From contig JAHIUX010000009.1 in NCBI GenBank assembly GCA_018816765.1, forward strand, positions 62,001 through 126,000: 64,000 bases of DNA. Reading direction: 5' to 3'. The position numbers were made by a program, and so were the translations under genes. Source of the DNA: Bacteroidota bacterium (GTDB lineage Bacteria; Bacteroidota; Bacteroidia; Bacteroidales; F082). How positions within the stretch are numbered: position 1 is the stretch's first letter; each line of letters starts with the position of its first letter. This document shows positions 52,282 to 62,777 of this stretch, one piece after another. The notes below the pieces were generated by a model. It worked only from the letters and a program-made list of their open reading frames with translations. It made no database searches and had not been told where the DNA came from.

Positions 52282-55140
52282 ATGCGTGAGCTGGTAATGT
52301 GTAGATCCCTTCTTTTCTTTTTAACACTGTCGATGGTGTTGCCAGCTATTCATTTGTCGCTCAATGCCCAAAACTATTTTAAGGTAGTTAACTTCACTAA
52401 AGACGATTATCAGGGCGGCAATCAGAATTGGGACATCAGCATAAATGGTGCCGGGCAGGTTTTCGTGGCGAACAATGCAGGCCTTCTTTCGATGGATGGG
52501 GCTGGCATCAGGCTCCATCAGCTTGCTTCCAAAACAATCATTCGTTCGGTTGCCTGTATTGGCGATAAGGTATATACGGGATCGTTTGAGGAATTTGGTT
52601 ATTGGAAACCAAACGGGCAACAAACCTTGGAATACCAGTCATTGGTCACAGCTACTGTTGCAAGCCAGCTCAAAAATGACGAAATCTGGAAAATTGTAAA
52701 CCATGACAAAGCCGTTTATTTTCAAAGTTTTGGCAGTATTTTCTGTTACCGTAACGACACCATTACCAGGCTGAAAGTGCCAGGGCCGGTTTTGTTTTTG
52801 CTGGAGGCCAGTCAACGCCTGTTTATTCAGCAAATCAATGGGGCATTGTTTGAAATCATCGGCGATGTGCTTGTGCACCTTGATGGCAGCGACATTTTCA
52901 GTGACACCGAAATTAAGGCGATACTACCCTTTGGCCAGGATAAATTCCTGATCGGAACCAGTTCGAAGGGACTTTATTTATACAGCAACGGTCATTTTGA
53001 AGCCTGGAACAATACGCTGAATGATGTGTTTAAAACAATGAAAATCAATCATGGTGAGCAGATTTCCAATGCCTACGCATTTGGCACCTTGCTCAATGGC
53101 GTTTACCTCATCGATCAAAACGGAACGCTTGTTCAGCATATTCACACGGGTAATGGCCTGCAGAACAACACCATACTGGCTCTGAAAGCAGATATGGATG
53201 GCAACTTATGGATCGGCATGGACAAGGGATTTGGGTACCTTTGGTTCGATTCACCTGTTGAAATTTACCGTGACAATGCCATGAGTCATGGCACTGTTTA
53301 CACGGCGAGCCTCTTCAGGAATGAATTGTATATTGGCACCAACCAGGGCATCTTTTATTACCAATTCAACGAAAAGGGCGGGTTTACCGATAAAAAGCTT
53401 TTGCCTGAATCACAGGGACAGGTTTGGTTCATTCAGGAAATTGACGGACAGCTATATTGTGGACTCAACAATGGCACTTTCATTATTGATCAACATATGC
53501 TCAAAAAGGTGTGCGATGTTTCCGGAGGTTACAACCTCAAAAAAATTGCTGCAAACGATGGAGAACACATGATTCAGAGTACCTACAGTGCGCTTGCTCT
53601 GTTTAGAAAAGATAATCAGATTTGGGTTAAGGATCACGAAATGGGAGGATTCATGGCACCTGCGCGTTTTCTCGAGTCCGATTTTCTGGGAAACCTGTTG
53701 CTGGGCCATTCCATTTCCGGTCTATACCTGGCTCAGCCCTCACCTGATTTCGATTCCCTGCTGAAGGTCATCAAACTTGGACCAGAACAGGGGCTTGATT
53801 TTGCCACAAACAAGGTATATAAAGTAGATAACCGCCTGATCGTTCCCAGCGGGAAACAACTGTTTCAGTGGGATGCCATCAACAACACATTTGTTGAATA
53901 TCAAGAACTTGAACAACAACTTGAAGGCTTTGCCTCGGCTACCTCTATCATTCAGGTTACTCCCGACAAATATTGGCTTGTGAAAGACAACGAACTTGGG
54001 ATGTTCGAAATCCGGTTTGGTACAGCCAAATTGCTTTACAGGCTGATACCTGAAATGTATGACCTGAATCTCGTTGAGAATTATGAGAACATCACAGCAC
54101 TCAATGATAGCCTGCAACTGATATGCCTCGATGAAGGTTTTGCGGTTCTGAACCTTTACAGGCTGCACCGCATCCCTGAAGTCAATAAAGCCCCTTCGAT
54201 CACACGTGCCTATGTGTGGAACAATCCCGAAAAGCATCAGTCTGTGACCCCCGAAAGCAAAAGTTTCAGTCATCAAAACAACAACTTTAATGTTTCATTC
54301 TCAACAGAAGAGCCCGTAGGCCGCAAAAAATATTTCCAGTTCATGCTGAAAGGCATTGACCAAAACTGGAACAATTGGTCGTCGAAGACAGAAACGTCCT
54401 ATAACCGCTTGCCACCAGGCAATTACAGTTTTCTTGTTCGGGCGCTCACTGTAAAAGGCATGACAACCAAAGCCAGCCAGGTCGACTTCAGGATCCGCAT
54501 GCCCTGGTACCTGAGCGTTTATGCGATCATGATTGAATTTATTTTATTGGTTTCATTACTTATCTTGTTGAATATTAACTATAAGCGCCGCAGATGGCGC
54601 CTCAGCGAAAAACTGCTTAAGCAGGAAAACGAGCGGATAAACCACTTAAAAGAACAGGCAGAAGGCGAAATTATTAAGTTATCGAACGAAAAACTGCAGT
54701 CGGAAATAGCCCAAAAAAACCTGGAACTCGCCAAAAACACCATGGCCATACTCAGAAAGAACGAGCTGCTGATCAACATTAAAACGGAGCTCGATAGCCA
54801 AAAGGAAGAATTGGGTTACAGGTTGCCGGCGCGTTTTTACGACAGCCTGAGTAAACTCATTGACCATGGCATTACCAGTGAACATGAGTGGGAAATGTTC
54901 GATCATTTGTTTGATCAGGCCCATGAAAATTTCTTTAAACGGCTAAAAGCTGAATTCCCTGACCTCACGGCAAGTGAATTACGGCTCTGTGCCTACCTTA
55001 AACTAAACCTGGCCTCCAAAGAAATCGCCCCTTTAATGAATATCACCATTCGCGGAGTTGAGGAAAAACGCTACCGCCTCCGCAAAAAACTAAACCTTCC
55101 AAGCGAACAAAGCCTGAACGATTTTATCGTGGGGTTTTAA
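52282..55140 (+). CDS. Membrane-spanning beta-propeller/Y_Y_Y/LuxR-type regulator of the PUL
   Basis: 952 residues counted from this ATG; an ATG at 52297 would be as good. The N-terminal signal or anchor (MCRSLLFFLTLSMVLPA) is followed by beta-propeller repeats over most of the periplasmic part (WDISINGAGQVFVANNAGLL, LKADMDGNLWIGMDKGFGYL). A Y_Y_Y domain ends at about residue 740 (PPGNYSFLVRAL). Next come one transmembrane segment (IEFILLVSLLILLNI), a long charged coiled coil and a C-terminal helix-turn-helix of LuxR type (ELRLCAYLKLNLASKEIAPLMN). No histidine kinase domain is present, so it is a one-component sensor, like SusR-type regulators. Its place just before the hydrolase and SusC/SusD makes it the likely regulator of this locus. 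Confidence 0.83.
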   Translation: MRELVMCRSLLFFLTLSMVLPAIHLSLNAQNYFKVVNFTKDDYQGGNQNWDISINGAGQVFVANNAGLLSMDGAGIRLHQLASKTIIRSVACIGDKVYTGSFEEFGYWKPNGQQTLEYQSLVTATVASQLKNDEIWKIVNHDKAVYFQSFGSIFCYRNDTITRLKVPGPVLFLLEASQRLFIQQINGALFEIIGDVLVHLDGSDIFSDTEIKAILPFGQDKFLIGTSSKGLYLYSNGHFEAWNNTLNDVFKTMKINHGEQISNAYAFGTLLNGVYLIDQNGTLVQHIHTGNGLQNNTILALKADMDGNLWIGMDKGFGYLWFDSPVEIYRDNAMSHGTVYTASLFRNELYIGTNQGIFYYQFNEKGGFTDKKLLPESQGQVWFIQEIDGQLYCGLNNGTFIIDQHMLKKVCDVSGGYNLKKIAANDGEHMIQSTYSALALFRKDNQIWVKDHEMGGFMAPARFLESDFLGNLLLGHSISGLYLAQPSPDFDSLLKVIKLGPEQGLDFATNKVYKVDNRLIVPSGKQLFQWDAINNTFVEYQELEQQLEGFASATSIIQVTPDKYWLVKDNELGMFEIRFGTAKLLYRLIPEMYDLNLVENYENITALNDSLQLICLDEGFAVLNLYRLHRIPEVNKAPSITRAYVWNNPEKHQSVTPESKSFSHQNNNFNVSFSTEEPVGRKKYFQFMLKGIDQNWNNWSSKTETSYNRLPPGNYSFLVRALTVKGMTTKASQVDFRIRMPWYLSVYAIMIEFILLVSLLILLNINYKRRRWRLSEKLLKQENERINHLKEQAEGEIIKLSNEKLQSEIAQKNLELAKNTMAILRKNELLINIKTELDSQKEELGYRLPARFYDSLSKLIDHGITSEHEWEMFDHLFDQAHENFFKRLKAEFPDLTASELRLCAYLKLNLASKEIAPLMNITIRGVEEKRYRLRKKLNLPSEQSLNDFIVGF

Positions 55141-55474
55141 CATTTTTCACCTTCAATTGCACTGCTTATCCGGTGTCAACCCATCAAACTGCCCTGAAAA
55201 TCATTTTCACATTGCAGCATATTCGCATTACAAAAGCATTATGCTGTTTGAATGTTCAACAAACATGTTTTACTTAATCAATTTACATTCATTCATTTAT
55301 CAGCCTGGATTTTTAAGTGAACGTAGCAATGATGAGGTGGCCAGTCATCAAAATAATTGCTGAAGTATTTATTATGATGTATAAAATTGGATTCAGCCTC
55401 TCTGGTGTTGTAATTTTATTCAGTGTTTCAGTATAACGCTGGTGCAACCGATTTCGACCAACACAACAGGAATT
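55141..55474. other. Intergenic region, 334 bases
   Basis: Spacer between the regulator and the first hydrolase gene. It is AT-rich with no gene. A TAATTTTA (near-match to the -7 box) at about 55411 may be the promoter of the hydrolase-SusCD operon. No hairpin terminator was seen after the regulator. Confidence 0.4.
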
Positions 55475-56914
55475 ATGAAAATGCAAGTGCAACCATCCAC
55501 CGTCAGTCATCATCTGCTAATTTGTTCAATTTGCCTGCTGTTATCAGTGGTTTCTTGCCAGTCACATGTTCCTGTTCAGGATAAGCCATTTGACAAAACT
55601 CCCTTCCAGCCGTTTCTGAACGATTTAAAATTCAGGACTTTTAATTTTTTCTGGGAAATTGTCGACACCAACACCTGGCAAAATGACGACCGTTACCCAA
55701 CACAAAACTTCACCAGCATTGCTGCCACCGGTTTTGCCCTTCCTTCCTATATTATTGGTATTGAAAACAAATACATCAGCCGGAGTCAGGGAGCCACAAG
55801 GGTGTTGAATGCCTTACAGTGGCTATGGGCTTCGAAACAGGCAGGTGACACCAGCGGCGCAACGGGTTATCGTGGACTGTATTATCACTTTTTGAATTAT
55901 CAGCGTGGCGACAGGTTTAAGGATGTTGAGTTGTCGACCATCGACACCGGTTTGTTGTTTGGCGGAATCCTATGCTGCCAGTCTTATTTTGACGGGGAAA
56001 ATGAAACCGAACAACAGATCCGGCAACTGGCTGATTCGTTATACCTGAGGGTGGAATGGGATTGGGCAATGAACAATCAGCAAACCATGTCGATGGGATG
56101 GAAACCCGAATCAGGATTTCTTTCGTCAAGCTGGACAGGTTACAACGAAGCCATGCTGCTTGTGGTTTTGGGACTTGGATCGCCAACCCATCCGATACCG
56201 GATAATGCCTGGGAAAATTGGTGCAAGACCTATGACTGGGCCGATTTCTATGGTTTTAGCCATGTAAATTTCGGCCCATTGTTTGGCCATCAGTATTCGC
56301 AGATGTTTATCGATTTTAAGGGCATTGTCGATCCATATATGCAGGCCAAAGGCTTCGATTATTTCGAAAACTCGCGCAGAGCCACCCTGAGCAACAGGGC
56401 ATATTGCATCGACAACCCATTGCATTTCAATGGTTACAACGAAAACATCTGGGGACTTACTGCCTGTGATGGACCTGCTTTCAAAACCATCAATCATAAT
56501 GGCATTGAATGGAATTTTAAAGAGTACAATGCACGGGGTGCTGCCCATAACTATATCGAGGACGACGGCACCATCGCACCGACAGCAGCCGGAGGTTCAA
56601 TTCCTTTTGCGCCCGAATACTGTATCCCTGCTTTAACCGCCATGAGGGACAAATATGGCGACAAGCTCTATCAGCAATATGGTTTTAAGGACGCTTTCAA
56701 TGTCTCCATTGGCGAGAAGGGCTGGTTTGCAGCGGATTACCTCGGTATAGATCAGGGAGCCATACTGATTCAACTCGAAAACTATGAAACCGGACTAATC
56801 TGGAAGCAACTCAGGAATAACAAATACATCATCAACGGCTTGCTAAGAGCAGGTTTTACAGGCGGTTGGCTCGATGCGGTCAACAAAGAACAAACGAATC
56901 AAACGAAAGGTTAA
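55475..56914 (+). CDS. PF10091 glycoamylase-like (GH144-like) lipoprotein hydrolase
   Basis: 479 residues. A lipoprotein signal (hydrophobic ICSICLLLSVVSCQ, lipid cysteine near 28) is followed by the (alpha/alpha) glycoamylase-like domain of PF10091. Characteristic segments are LSTIDTGLLFGGILCCQSYF, MGWKPESGFLSSSWTGYNEAM, LGSPTHPIP, LFGHQYSQMFIDFKGI, DYFENSRRATL and GLTACDGPA, and the acidic residues of the TIDT and NEAM segments lie at the likely active site. Characterised relatives of this family (GH144) are endo-beta-1,2-glucanases. It is the first gene of the PUL, probably on the surface or in the periplasm. The start at 55475 gives the signal peptide; the frame is open from 55442. It is followed 25 bases later by SusC. 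Confidence 0.85.
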   Translation: MKMQVQPSTVSHHLLICSICLLLSVVSCQSHVPVQDKPFDKTPFQPFLNDLKFRTFNFFWEIVDTNTWQNDDRYPTQNFTSIAATGFALPSYIIGIENKYISRSQGATRVLNALQWLWASKQAGDTSGATGYRGLYYHFLNYQRGDRFKDVELSTIDTGLLFGGILCCQSYFDGENETEQQIRQLADSLYLRVEWDWAMNNQQTMSMGWKPESGFLSSSWTGYNEAMLLVVLGLGSPTHPIPDNAWENWCKTYDWADFYGFSHVNFGPLFGHQYSQMFIDFKGIVDPYMQAKGFDYFENSRRATLSNRAYCIDNPLHFNGYNENIWGLTACDGPAFKTINHNGIEWNFKEYNARGAAHNYIEDDGTIAPTAAGGSIPFAPEYCIPALTAMRDKYGDKLYQQYGFKDAFNVSIGEKGWFAADYLGIDQGAILIQLENYETGLIWKQLRNNKYIINGLLRAGFTGGWLDAVNKEQTNQTKG

Positions 56915-56939
56915 TATCAATCACCAATATGTTCATCCT

Positions 56940-59900
56940 ATGCACAAACGTATACCCAATCACAACATCCTGAAGCTGGTTATTGTCTGTAGCCTTGTGC
57001 TGCTGGCATCCGGTGGTTTTGCCCAAAGGTTGATTAAGGGCAATGTGTCGGCAGCTGAAAACAAGGAAACCCTGCCCGGGGTAAACATCATCATCAAGGG
57101 AACAACCCGTGGAGCAGTCACTGACCTTGATGGCAATTTCACATTAGAAGTGAGCGCCACGGACAAAACGCTGAGGTTCTCATTTACAGGATACGAAGAC
57201 CAGGAAGTTGAGATCGGAAATGCTTCTTTTCTGACAATCCTGATGAAAGAAAAAAGCACCCTCCTGAATGAGGTTGTTGTAATCGGGTATGGCACAGTGC
57301 GAAAAAGTGACCTTACCGGATCTGTCAGTTCGCTGAAATCAGAAGACCTGCTGAAAACCACCGCTTCAAACCCCATGCAGTCGCTGCAGGGAAAAGCAGC
57401 GGGGGTTCATGTGACCACCACTTCAGGGGCACCTGGCGCCGGACTTTCAGTAAGAATCAGGGGTGTTGGCACCCTGAACGATTCGGAACCGATTTATGTG
57501 GTTGATGGTGTCATTTTAAATGATATTTCATTTTTATCGACAAATGACATTGCCTCCATGGAAGTGTTGAAAGATGCTTCAGCTACAGCTATTTATGGTT
57601 CAAGGGGCGCCAATGGCGTTGTGATGATTCAAACCAACAGGGGGAAAATTGGTCAGGAGAAAACAGTGGTCAGCTTCTCGAGCGAATACGGGATGCAACG
57701 GCTTGCAAAAAAAATTGATTTGCTTTCAGGACGCGAGTTTGCTATCATTTCAAATGAAATTAAACCCGGTTCATACAACAATGTCGATGCAGTGCCAAAT
57801 ACCGACTGGCAGGACCAGGTTTTCAGGACAGCTCCTGTGCAAAACCACCAGCTTTCCGTCACAGGTGCTTCAAAAAACATGGAATATTATTTTGGCATTG
57901 GTTTGTTCAGGCAGGATGGTATAGTACCAAAATCGAATTACCAGCGCATTTCGGTCAAGTTTAACAACACCTATTATGTAAACGATTATGTAAAATTCGG
58001 GAGTAACCTTACCTTATCGCCCTACGAACAGCGCAATGCGCCAAATGTGACTTACTCGGTATACAGGGCACAGCCATTGCTTAATCCATACTATGCTGAC
58101 GGAAGTTTTGGGGTGGTGTATAATGTGGGCAACCCGCTGGCCGACCTCGCCTATTCGAACAGCTTTAACCGGGGAATCCGAGGTGTGGGCAACCTGTTCA
58201 CCGAAATAAAGCTATCAAAACACTTCACCTTTAAGTCGAGTTACGGGCTCGATGCCGGGCTGAACAAAGCTGAAAACTTTACTCCCGCCTATACCATCTA
58301 CAATCCTGATGGTACTGCCTCGCAGCAATTCAACGAATTCAGCGATTTGTCGAAGTCGTCATCCGATAACTATTCATGGCTTTGGGAAAACACCCTGACC
58401 TATGAGCAGCGTTTCGACAAGCACCGGATCTCAGCAGTTGGTGGTTATACCATGCAGAAAACCAGGTCGGAAGCCATCGGCCTGGCCGGACAAAACATCA
58501 TCCGTAACGAAAGCGATTTCTGGTATCTTGAACCACCCTATATCCTTGATGAAGCAAACAACATCAATATGCTCGGGGGCATATACAACAATGTTGATGC
58601 GAATCAGTTCTACAATATGATCTCTTACCTTTTCAGGGCAAACTACACCTATAATGACAGGTACATCTTAACGGCAACATTCAGGCGTGATGGCTCATCA
58701 AAATTCAGTGAACAAAACAGGTATGGCAACTTTCCTTCTTTTGCCATTGGCTGGAATGCCGGAAACGAATCATTTATCCGCGATATTGACCTCATATCCA
58801 CCCTGAAAATCAGGGCAAGCTGGGGTAAAATTGGAAACGAAAAGATTACCTATTTTGATCGGTTTGCTCGTGTGAACTCAAACCTCATGGCCATCTTTTC
58901 CAATCCTGATGCTGCCTATCCGGGTGCATCCTATGGCAAATCGGGCAATCCTGACCTCAAATGGGAAACAACAACCCAAACCGATATTGGCATCGAAGCC
59001 GGGATATTACAAGACAAACTCACCCTCGAAGCAGACTACTATTACAAGGTCACCGACGACATCCTTGTTGAGCTCTCCACTCCCGGACACCTGGGCAACG
59101 GGCAAGGCCAGAAAGTGCGCTATAATGCAGCATCGGTGATGAACCGTGGACTTGAAGTGAACCTGGGCTGGCGCGAGAAAATCCGTGAATTCAGTTATCA
59201 TATCGGCTTGATCGGCACAACGATATACAATGAGGTGCAAAGCATCGGCGGCAACAGCGGCATCGATTCAGTCCTGATCGACGGTTACCTTGGCAATGGC
59301 ATTCCGGTGACCCTCAGCCGTGTTGGCCTGCCAATTGGTGCATTCTACGGGTATCAGACCGATGGCATTTTCCAGACACAGGCCGAACTGGATGCCTATC
59401 CTCACGCTTCACTGGCCGAGGTTGGCGACCTCCGGTTCTTGGACGTGAATAAAGACGGCAAAATCAATGGTTTCGACAGAACCTATCTGGGATCGCCGAT
59501 ACCCAAATTCACTTTTGGGTTAAACATTGATTTACAGTACAAAGCCTTTGACCTTACCCTCGACTTACAAGGGCAGTCAGGCAATAAAATCTTCAATGGC
59601 AAAGATGCTGTCCGGCCTGATCCCTACAATTTCGAACACAATGTGTGGGACAGATGGACAGGAGCCGGAACCAGCACATCAGAGCCCAAACCTTCGTTTG
59701 GCGGATACAACTACACGCCTTCCAGCAGGTTTGTTCAGGATGGTTCATTCGTACGTTTGCGCAATGTGATCATTGGTTATTCACTGCCAAAAACCATCAC
59801 ATCGAAAATGTTGATGCAGTCTGCCAGGGTGTTTATCAAAGGATCGAATATCCTGACGCTGACAAAATTCACCGGTTACACCCCCGAAATTGGCAGCTAC

Positions 59901-59981
59901 AGCGTGCTTGCAAATGGCATTGATAATGGAATTTATCCCATCGCAGCCGTTTATTCAATTGGACTTAATGTAACATTTTAA
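56940..59981 (+). CDS. SusC-family TonB-linked outer-membrane transporter
   Basis: 1013 residues. The signal peptide (HNILKLVIVCSLVLLASGGFAQ) is followed by the carboxypeptidase-like domain (KGNVSAAENKETLPGVNIII and RGAVTDLDGNFTL) and a TonB-box-like segment LLNEVVVIGYGTVRKSDLTG. The plug has VRIRGVGTLNDSEPIYVVDGV and SATAIYGSRGANGVV, and the barrel ends AVYSIGLNVTF with terminal Phe. It takes up oligosaccharides with SusD. It starts 25 bases after the hydrolase gene; the longer frame (56874) begins inside that gene, so 56940 is preferred. It is 11 bases before SusD. Confidence 0.93.
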   Translation: MHKRIPNHNILKLVIVCSLVLLASGGFAQRLIKGNVSAAENKETLPGVNIIIKGTTRGAVTDLDGNFTLEVSATDKTLRFSFTGYEDQEVEIGNASFLTILMKEKSTLLNEVVVIGYGTVRKSDLTGSVSSLKSEDLLKTTASNPMQSLQGKAAGVHVTTTSGAPGAGLSVRIRGVGTLNDSEPIYVVDGVILNDISFLSTNDIASMEVLKDASATAIYGSRGANGVVMIQTNRGKIGQEKTVVSFSSEYGMQRLAKKIDLLSGREFAIISNEIKPGSYNNVDAVPNTDWQDQVFRTAPVQNHQLSVTGASKNMEYYFGIGLFRQDGIVPKSNYQRISVKFNNTYYVNDYVKFGSNLTLSPYEQRNAPNVTYSVYRAQPLLNPYYADGSFGVVYNVGNPLADLAYSNSFNRGIRGVGNLFTEIKLSKHFTFKSSYGLDAGLNKAENFTPAYTIYNPDGTASQQFNEFSDLSKSSSDNYSWLWENTLTYEQRFDKHRISAVGGYTMQKTRSEAIGLAGQNIIRNESDFWYLEPPYILDEANNINMLGGIYNNVDANQFYNMISYLFRANYTYNDRYILTATFRRDGSSKFSEQNRYGNFPSFAIGWNAGNESFIRDIDLISTLKIRASWGKIGNEKITYFDRFARVNSNLMAIFSNPDAAYPGASYGKSGNPDLKWETTTQTDIGIEAGILQDKLTLEADYYYKVTDDILVELSTPGHLGNGQGQKVRYNAASVMNRGLEVNLGWREKIREFSYHIGLIGTTIYNEVQSIGGNSGIDSVLIDGYLGNGIPVTLSRVGLPIGAFYGYQTDGIFQTQAELDAYPHASLAEVGDLRFLDVNKDGKINGFDRTYLGSPIPKFTFGLNIDLQYKAFDLTLDLQGQSGNKIFNGKDAVRPDPYNFEHNVWDRWTGAGTSTSEPKPSFGGYNYTPSSRFVQDGSFVRLRNVIIGYSLPKTITSKMLMQSARVFIKGSNILTLTKFTGYTPEIGSYSVLANGIDNGIYPIAAVYSIGLNVTF

Positions 59982-59992
59982 ACCAGGCATCC

Positions 59993-61471
59993 ATGAAAAA
60001 GATTCACTATAGCACCCTTTTAGCCGCCCTGATGTTATTTTCGGGCTGTAAAGACTTCCTTGATGTGAAACCACAGGGACAGCTCACCCAGGAAGCGTTT
60101 CCTACCACACCTGCTGATGCGCTGCTTGCAACAAATGGCATTTATGCAAGTCTGCGTTCATGGCATTATCACTCAGGCGGATATCCTATATTGGATATCA
60201 TGTCGGACGATACCCGCAAAGGAAGCAATCCTAACGACCAGTTGAGCAATCTTGAGCCCTACGACAACTTTACCTTTACTACCACACAGGATGGTCTTGA
60301 CCGCTGGTGGGCAACACTTTACGAAGGCATCAAAAGGGCCAACGTGGTCATCGAAAAAGTACCGCTCATCACCATGGACACCAACCTGCGCAACAGGTAT
60401 ATTGGTGAGGCCAGGTTTCTGAGGGGTTTGTTTTATTTTGACCTGGTGCGTGCCTGGGGTGGGGTTCCAAAAGTAACCACAACGACGCCACCACTAAAGC
60501 TGGAAAGGTCCACAGCAGCTGAGATTTACGCTCTCATCGAGTCGGATTTGCAGTTTGCAGGTGGCCATCTTCCTGAGAAAAGCGCCTACAACAGCGAAGA
60601 TTTAGGCAGGGCATCTAAGGGTGCAGCGAATGCCTTACTCGCAAAAATGTATTTGTTCGAAAAAGACTTCATGCAGGCTGAACAATATGCGCTTTCAGTC
60701 GTCAACTCAACAGAGTTCTATGGCCTGGAACCCTTTTTTAAAGATGCCAACTCAAAACTGGGCGAACACGGCATTGAGTCAGTCTTCGAAATCGGCGCCA
60801 TGGAAACTGAAGGTGATGTCGGCAACCAGTATGCCAATACACAGGGCGTGAGGGGAACACCGAACAGGGGCTGGGGATTTAACAGGCCTACACAGGATCT
60901 CAGGTACTCATTCGAAGATGGAGATCCAAGGCTTGACGCCACCATCATCGACCTCGGCGAAGTAATTGATGGCATCGAAATTTTGGGTGATGGCACCACA
61001 CCAGACATTACGGAAGACGAAGACGGCAATATCATCGAAGTGGAATGCTATAACCAGAAGGTGTGGATTCCGGGCACCTCAACAAACACACAGTTTGGCC
61101 ACAACCGCAGGTTGATCAGGTTTGCCGACGTTTTGCTCATGGCTGCCGAAGCCCTGAACGAAAACAATAAACCATCCGAAGCACTCGTTTACCTGAATAG
61201 GGTTCGCGAACGTGCACGTGAAGGCAATACCCAGATTTTACCTGAAATCACAACCACATCGAAGGATGAGCTGCGCAACATAATCCTCGAAGAACGCAGG
61301 CATGAACTTGCCCTCGAAGGACATCGTTTCTGGGATCTGTTGCGCACAGGAAAGGCCGCTGAAGTGCTGGGCCCCTTGGGATTCGTGAGCGGTAAGCATG
61401 ATTTGTTGCCCATTCCTCAGAATGAAATTGATATATCACAAGGATCTTTAACCCAAAATCCAAATTGGTAG
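59993..61471 (+). CDS. SusD/RagB-family starch-binding-like lipoprotein
   Basis: 492 residues. A lipoprotein signal (TLLAALMLFSGCKDFLDVKP) is followed by the SusD-like helical TPR scaffold, with FLRGLFYFDLVRAWGGVP, the loop GRASKGAANALLAKMYL and, at the C-terminus, RFADVLLMAAEALN and NIILEERRHELALEGHRFWDLLRTGKA, all diagnostic. It captures glycan at the surface and closes the SusC channel. It is cotranscribed with SusC and the following SGBP gene. The ligand is unknown, inferred from the flanking hydrolases. Confidence 0.94.
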   Translation: MKKIHYSTLLAALMLFSGCKDFLDVKPQGQLTQEAFPTTPADALLATNGIYASLRSWHYHSGGYPILDIMSDDTRKGSNPNDQLSNLEPYDNFTFTTTQDGLDRWWATLYEGIKRANVVIEKVPLITMDTNLRNRYIGEARFLRGLFYFDLVRAWGGVPKVTTTTPPLKLERSTAAEIYALIESDLQFAGGHLPEKSAYNSEDLGRASKGAANALLAKMYLFEKDFMQAEQYALSVVNSTEFYGLEPFFKDANSKLGEHGIESVFEIGAMETEGDVGNQYANTQGVRGTPNRGWGFNRPTQDLRYSFEDGDPRLDATIIDLGEVIDGIEILGDGTTPDITEDEDGNIIEVECYNQKVWIPGTSTNTQFGHNRRLIRFADVLLMAAEALNENNKPSEALVYLNRVRERAREGNTQILPEITTTSKDELRNIILEERRHELALEGHRFWDLLRTGKAAEVLGPLGFVSGKHDLLPIPQNEIDISQGSLTQNPNW

Positions 61472-61503
61472 TTTTAATTAATGTTTAATCTAAAATTAAA
61501 GTC

Positions 61504-62754
61504 ATGAAAAAAAAGTTTGTATTGTTTAGTTTAATGACCGCTTTGGCGGTCGGATCAATCGCGCTGAACGGTTGTAAAAAAGATGATCCCAAAGACCTCA
61601 CCTTGAAGACACTTGTTGCAGGAGACATCGACCTCAATGGAGCCACCTCGCCAACAACAGTGCCTATTGAACCGGTAATTGTTGCTACTTTCAGCACCGA
61701 TATTGATCCATTGACAGCCACAGCCGATAACATCACACTTACACAGGATTATGACAATGCCAATATTGAACTGACCTTTGTTGTAAGTAAAAACACCCTT
61801 ACCATCACACCAGCTGCTTCACTCGGAAATGGTGCCCTCTACAAACTCATCATGAAAGGTGGTTTGAAATCGACAGAAGGCAAATTCCTCACCGAATTGT
61901 CGCGCACATTTACCACCATCGGCACATTTGTTCCTGCAGGCGCCATTGCTTACTGGCCTTTTGAGGACAACAGCAATGATGTGGTAGGCGATTTCAGTCC
62001 AGCTGCTAATGGCATTGTGGCCATCACTTACACCGCTTCGAGGAATGCCAATGCCGGCAAGGCCGCCACATTCAACGGCACCACAAGTATCATCGAAATT
62101 CCTGACGGCGATCAGCTGATGAACACCCCCGACTTTACGCTGTCGTTCTGGGTTAAAACAAACTCAACAGGCATCGACCACGGCCATTTTGTAATGGGAT
62201 TAGGTGCATATTACGGATTCCAGTTCGAAATCTTCGGCGCCTATGATGGTGCTAAATTTGCCATCCAGTATGGCTACGAAGATGGCACATCAGGTGCTGA
62301 AGATATGTGGTTCCCAGCCCTCGCTACCGACAACACCAACGGTGGTTGGCAAGGATGGGATTTCGCAAAGAGCCTGACAGCCGAAGAAATGACCGCACTG
62401 CTGAAAGACACCTGGTTGCATGTAACCTACACCTACAATGGCACCGCCAAAAAAGGCACTTTGTACTACAATGGCGAAAAAATGAAAAGCTTCGATTTCA
62501 ACCTATGGCCTGATGGCGATGCAAAAAGGACAGTTACCGGTATGAAATATGCCGGCATTGAGCCTGATGTAGTCAACGAACTCGCCTTTGGTTTCATTCA
62601 GTCACGTGCAGGTACCCTTTGGGATACCGAACCATGGGGAGGCTATGATATGCCCGGTGCAAACCACTTCAAAGGTCAGCTCGATGATATCAGGATTTTC
62701 CATAAAGTGCTGACTTCTACTGAAATTCAACTGATGTACGATTCAGAAAAATAG
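61504..62754 (+). CDS. Surface lipoprotein with Ig-like and LamG/concanavalin-like domains (probable SGBP)
   Basis: 416 residues. A lipoprotein signal (LMTALAVGSIALNGCKKDD) precedes a Big_5/Ig-like domain at about residues 35-140 (EPVIVATFSTDIDPLTA). A laminin-G/concanavalin-like jelly-roll follows, starting at about 145 (YWPFEDNSNDVVGDFSP and ATFNGTTSIIEIP) and ending LDDIRIFHKVLTSTEIQLMY. It has no obvious catalytic residues, so it most likely binds glycan at the surface and hands it to SusCD. Such proteins usually sit just after SusD, as here. A terminator hairpin follows before the next gene. Confidence 0.82.
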   Translation: MKKKFVLFSLMTALAVGSIALNGCKKDDPKDLTLKTLVAGDIDLNGATSPTTVPIEPVIVATFSTDIDPLTATADNITLTQDYDNANIELTFVVSKNTLTITPAASLGNGALYKLIMKGGLKSTEGKFLTELSRTFTTIGTFVPAGAIAYWPFEDNSNDVVGDFSPAANGIVAITYTASRNANAGKAATFNGTTSIIEIPDGDQLMNTPDFTLSFWVKTNSTGIDHGHFVMGLGAYYGFQFEIFGAYDGAKFAIQYGYEDGTSGAEDMWFPALATDNTNGGWQGWDFAKSLTAEEMTALLKDTWLHVTYTYNGTAKKGTLYYNGEKMKSFDFNLWPDGDAKRTVTGMKYAGIEPDVVNELAFGFIQSRAGTLWDTEPWGGYDMPGANHFKGQLDDIRIFHKVLTSTEIQLMYDSEK

Positions 62755-62777
62755 TTTTTTGTTAAGTTAGTGATTTG

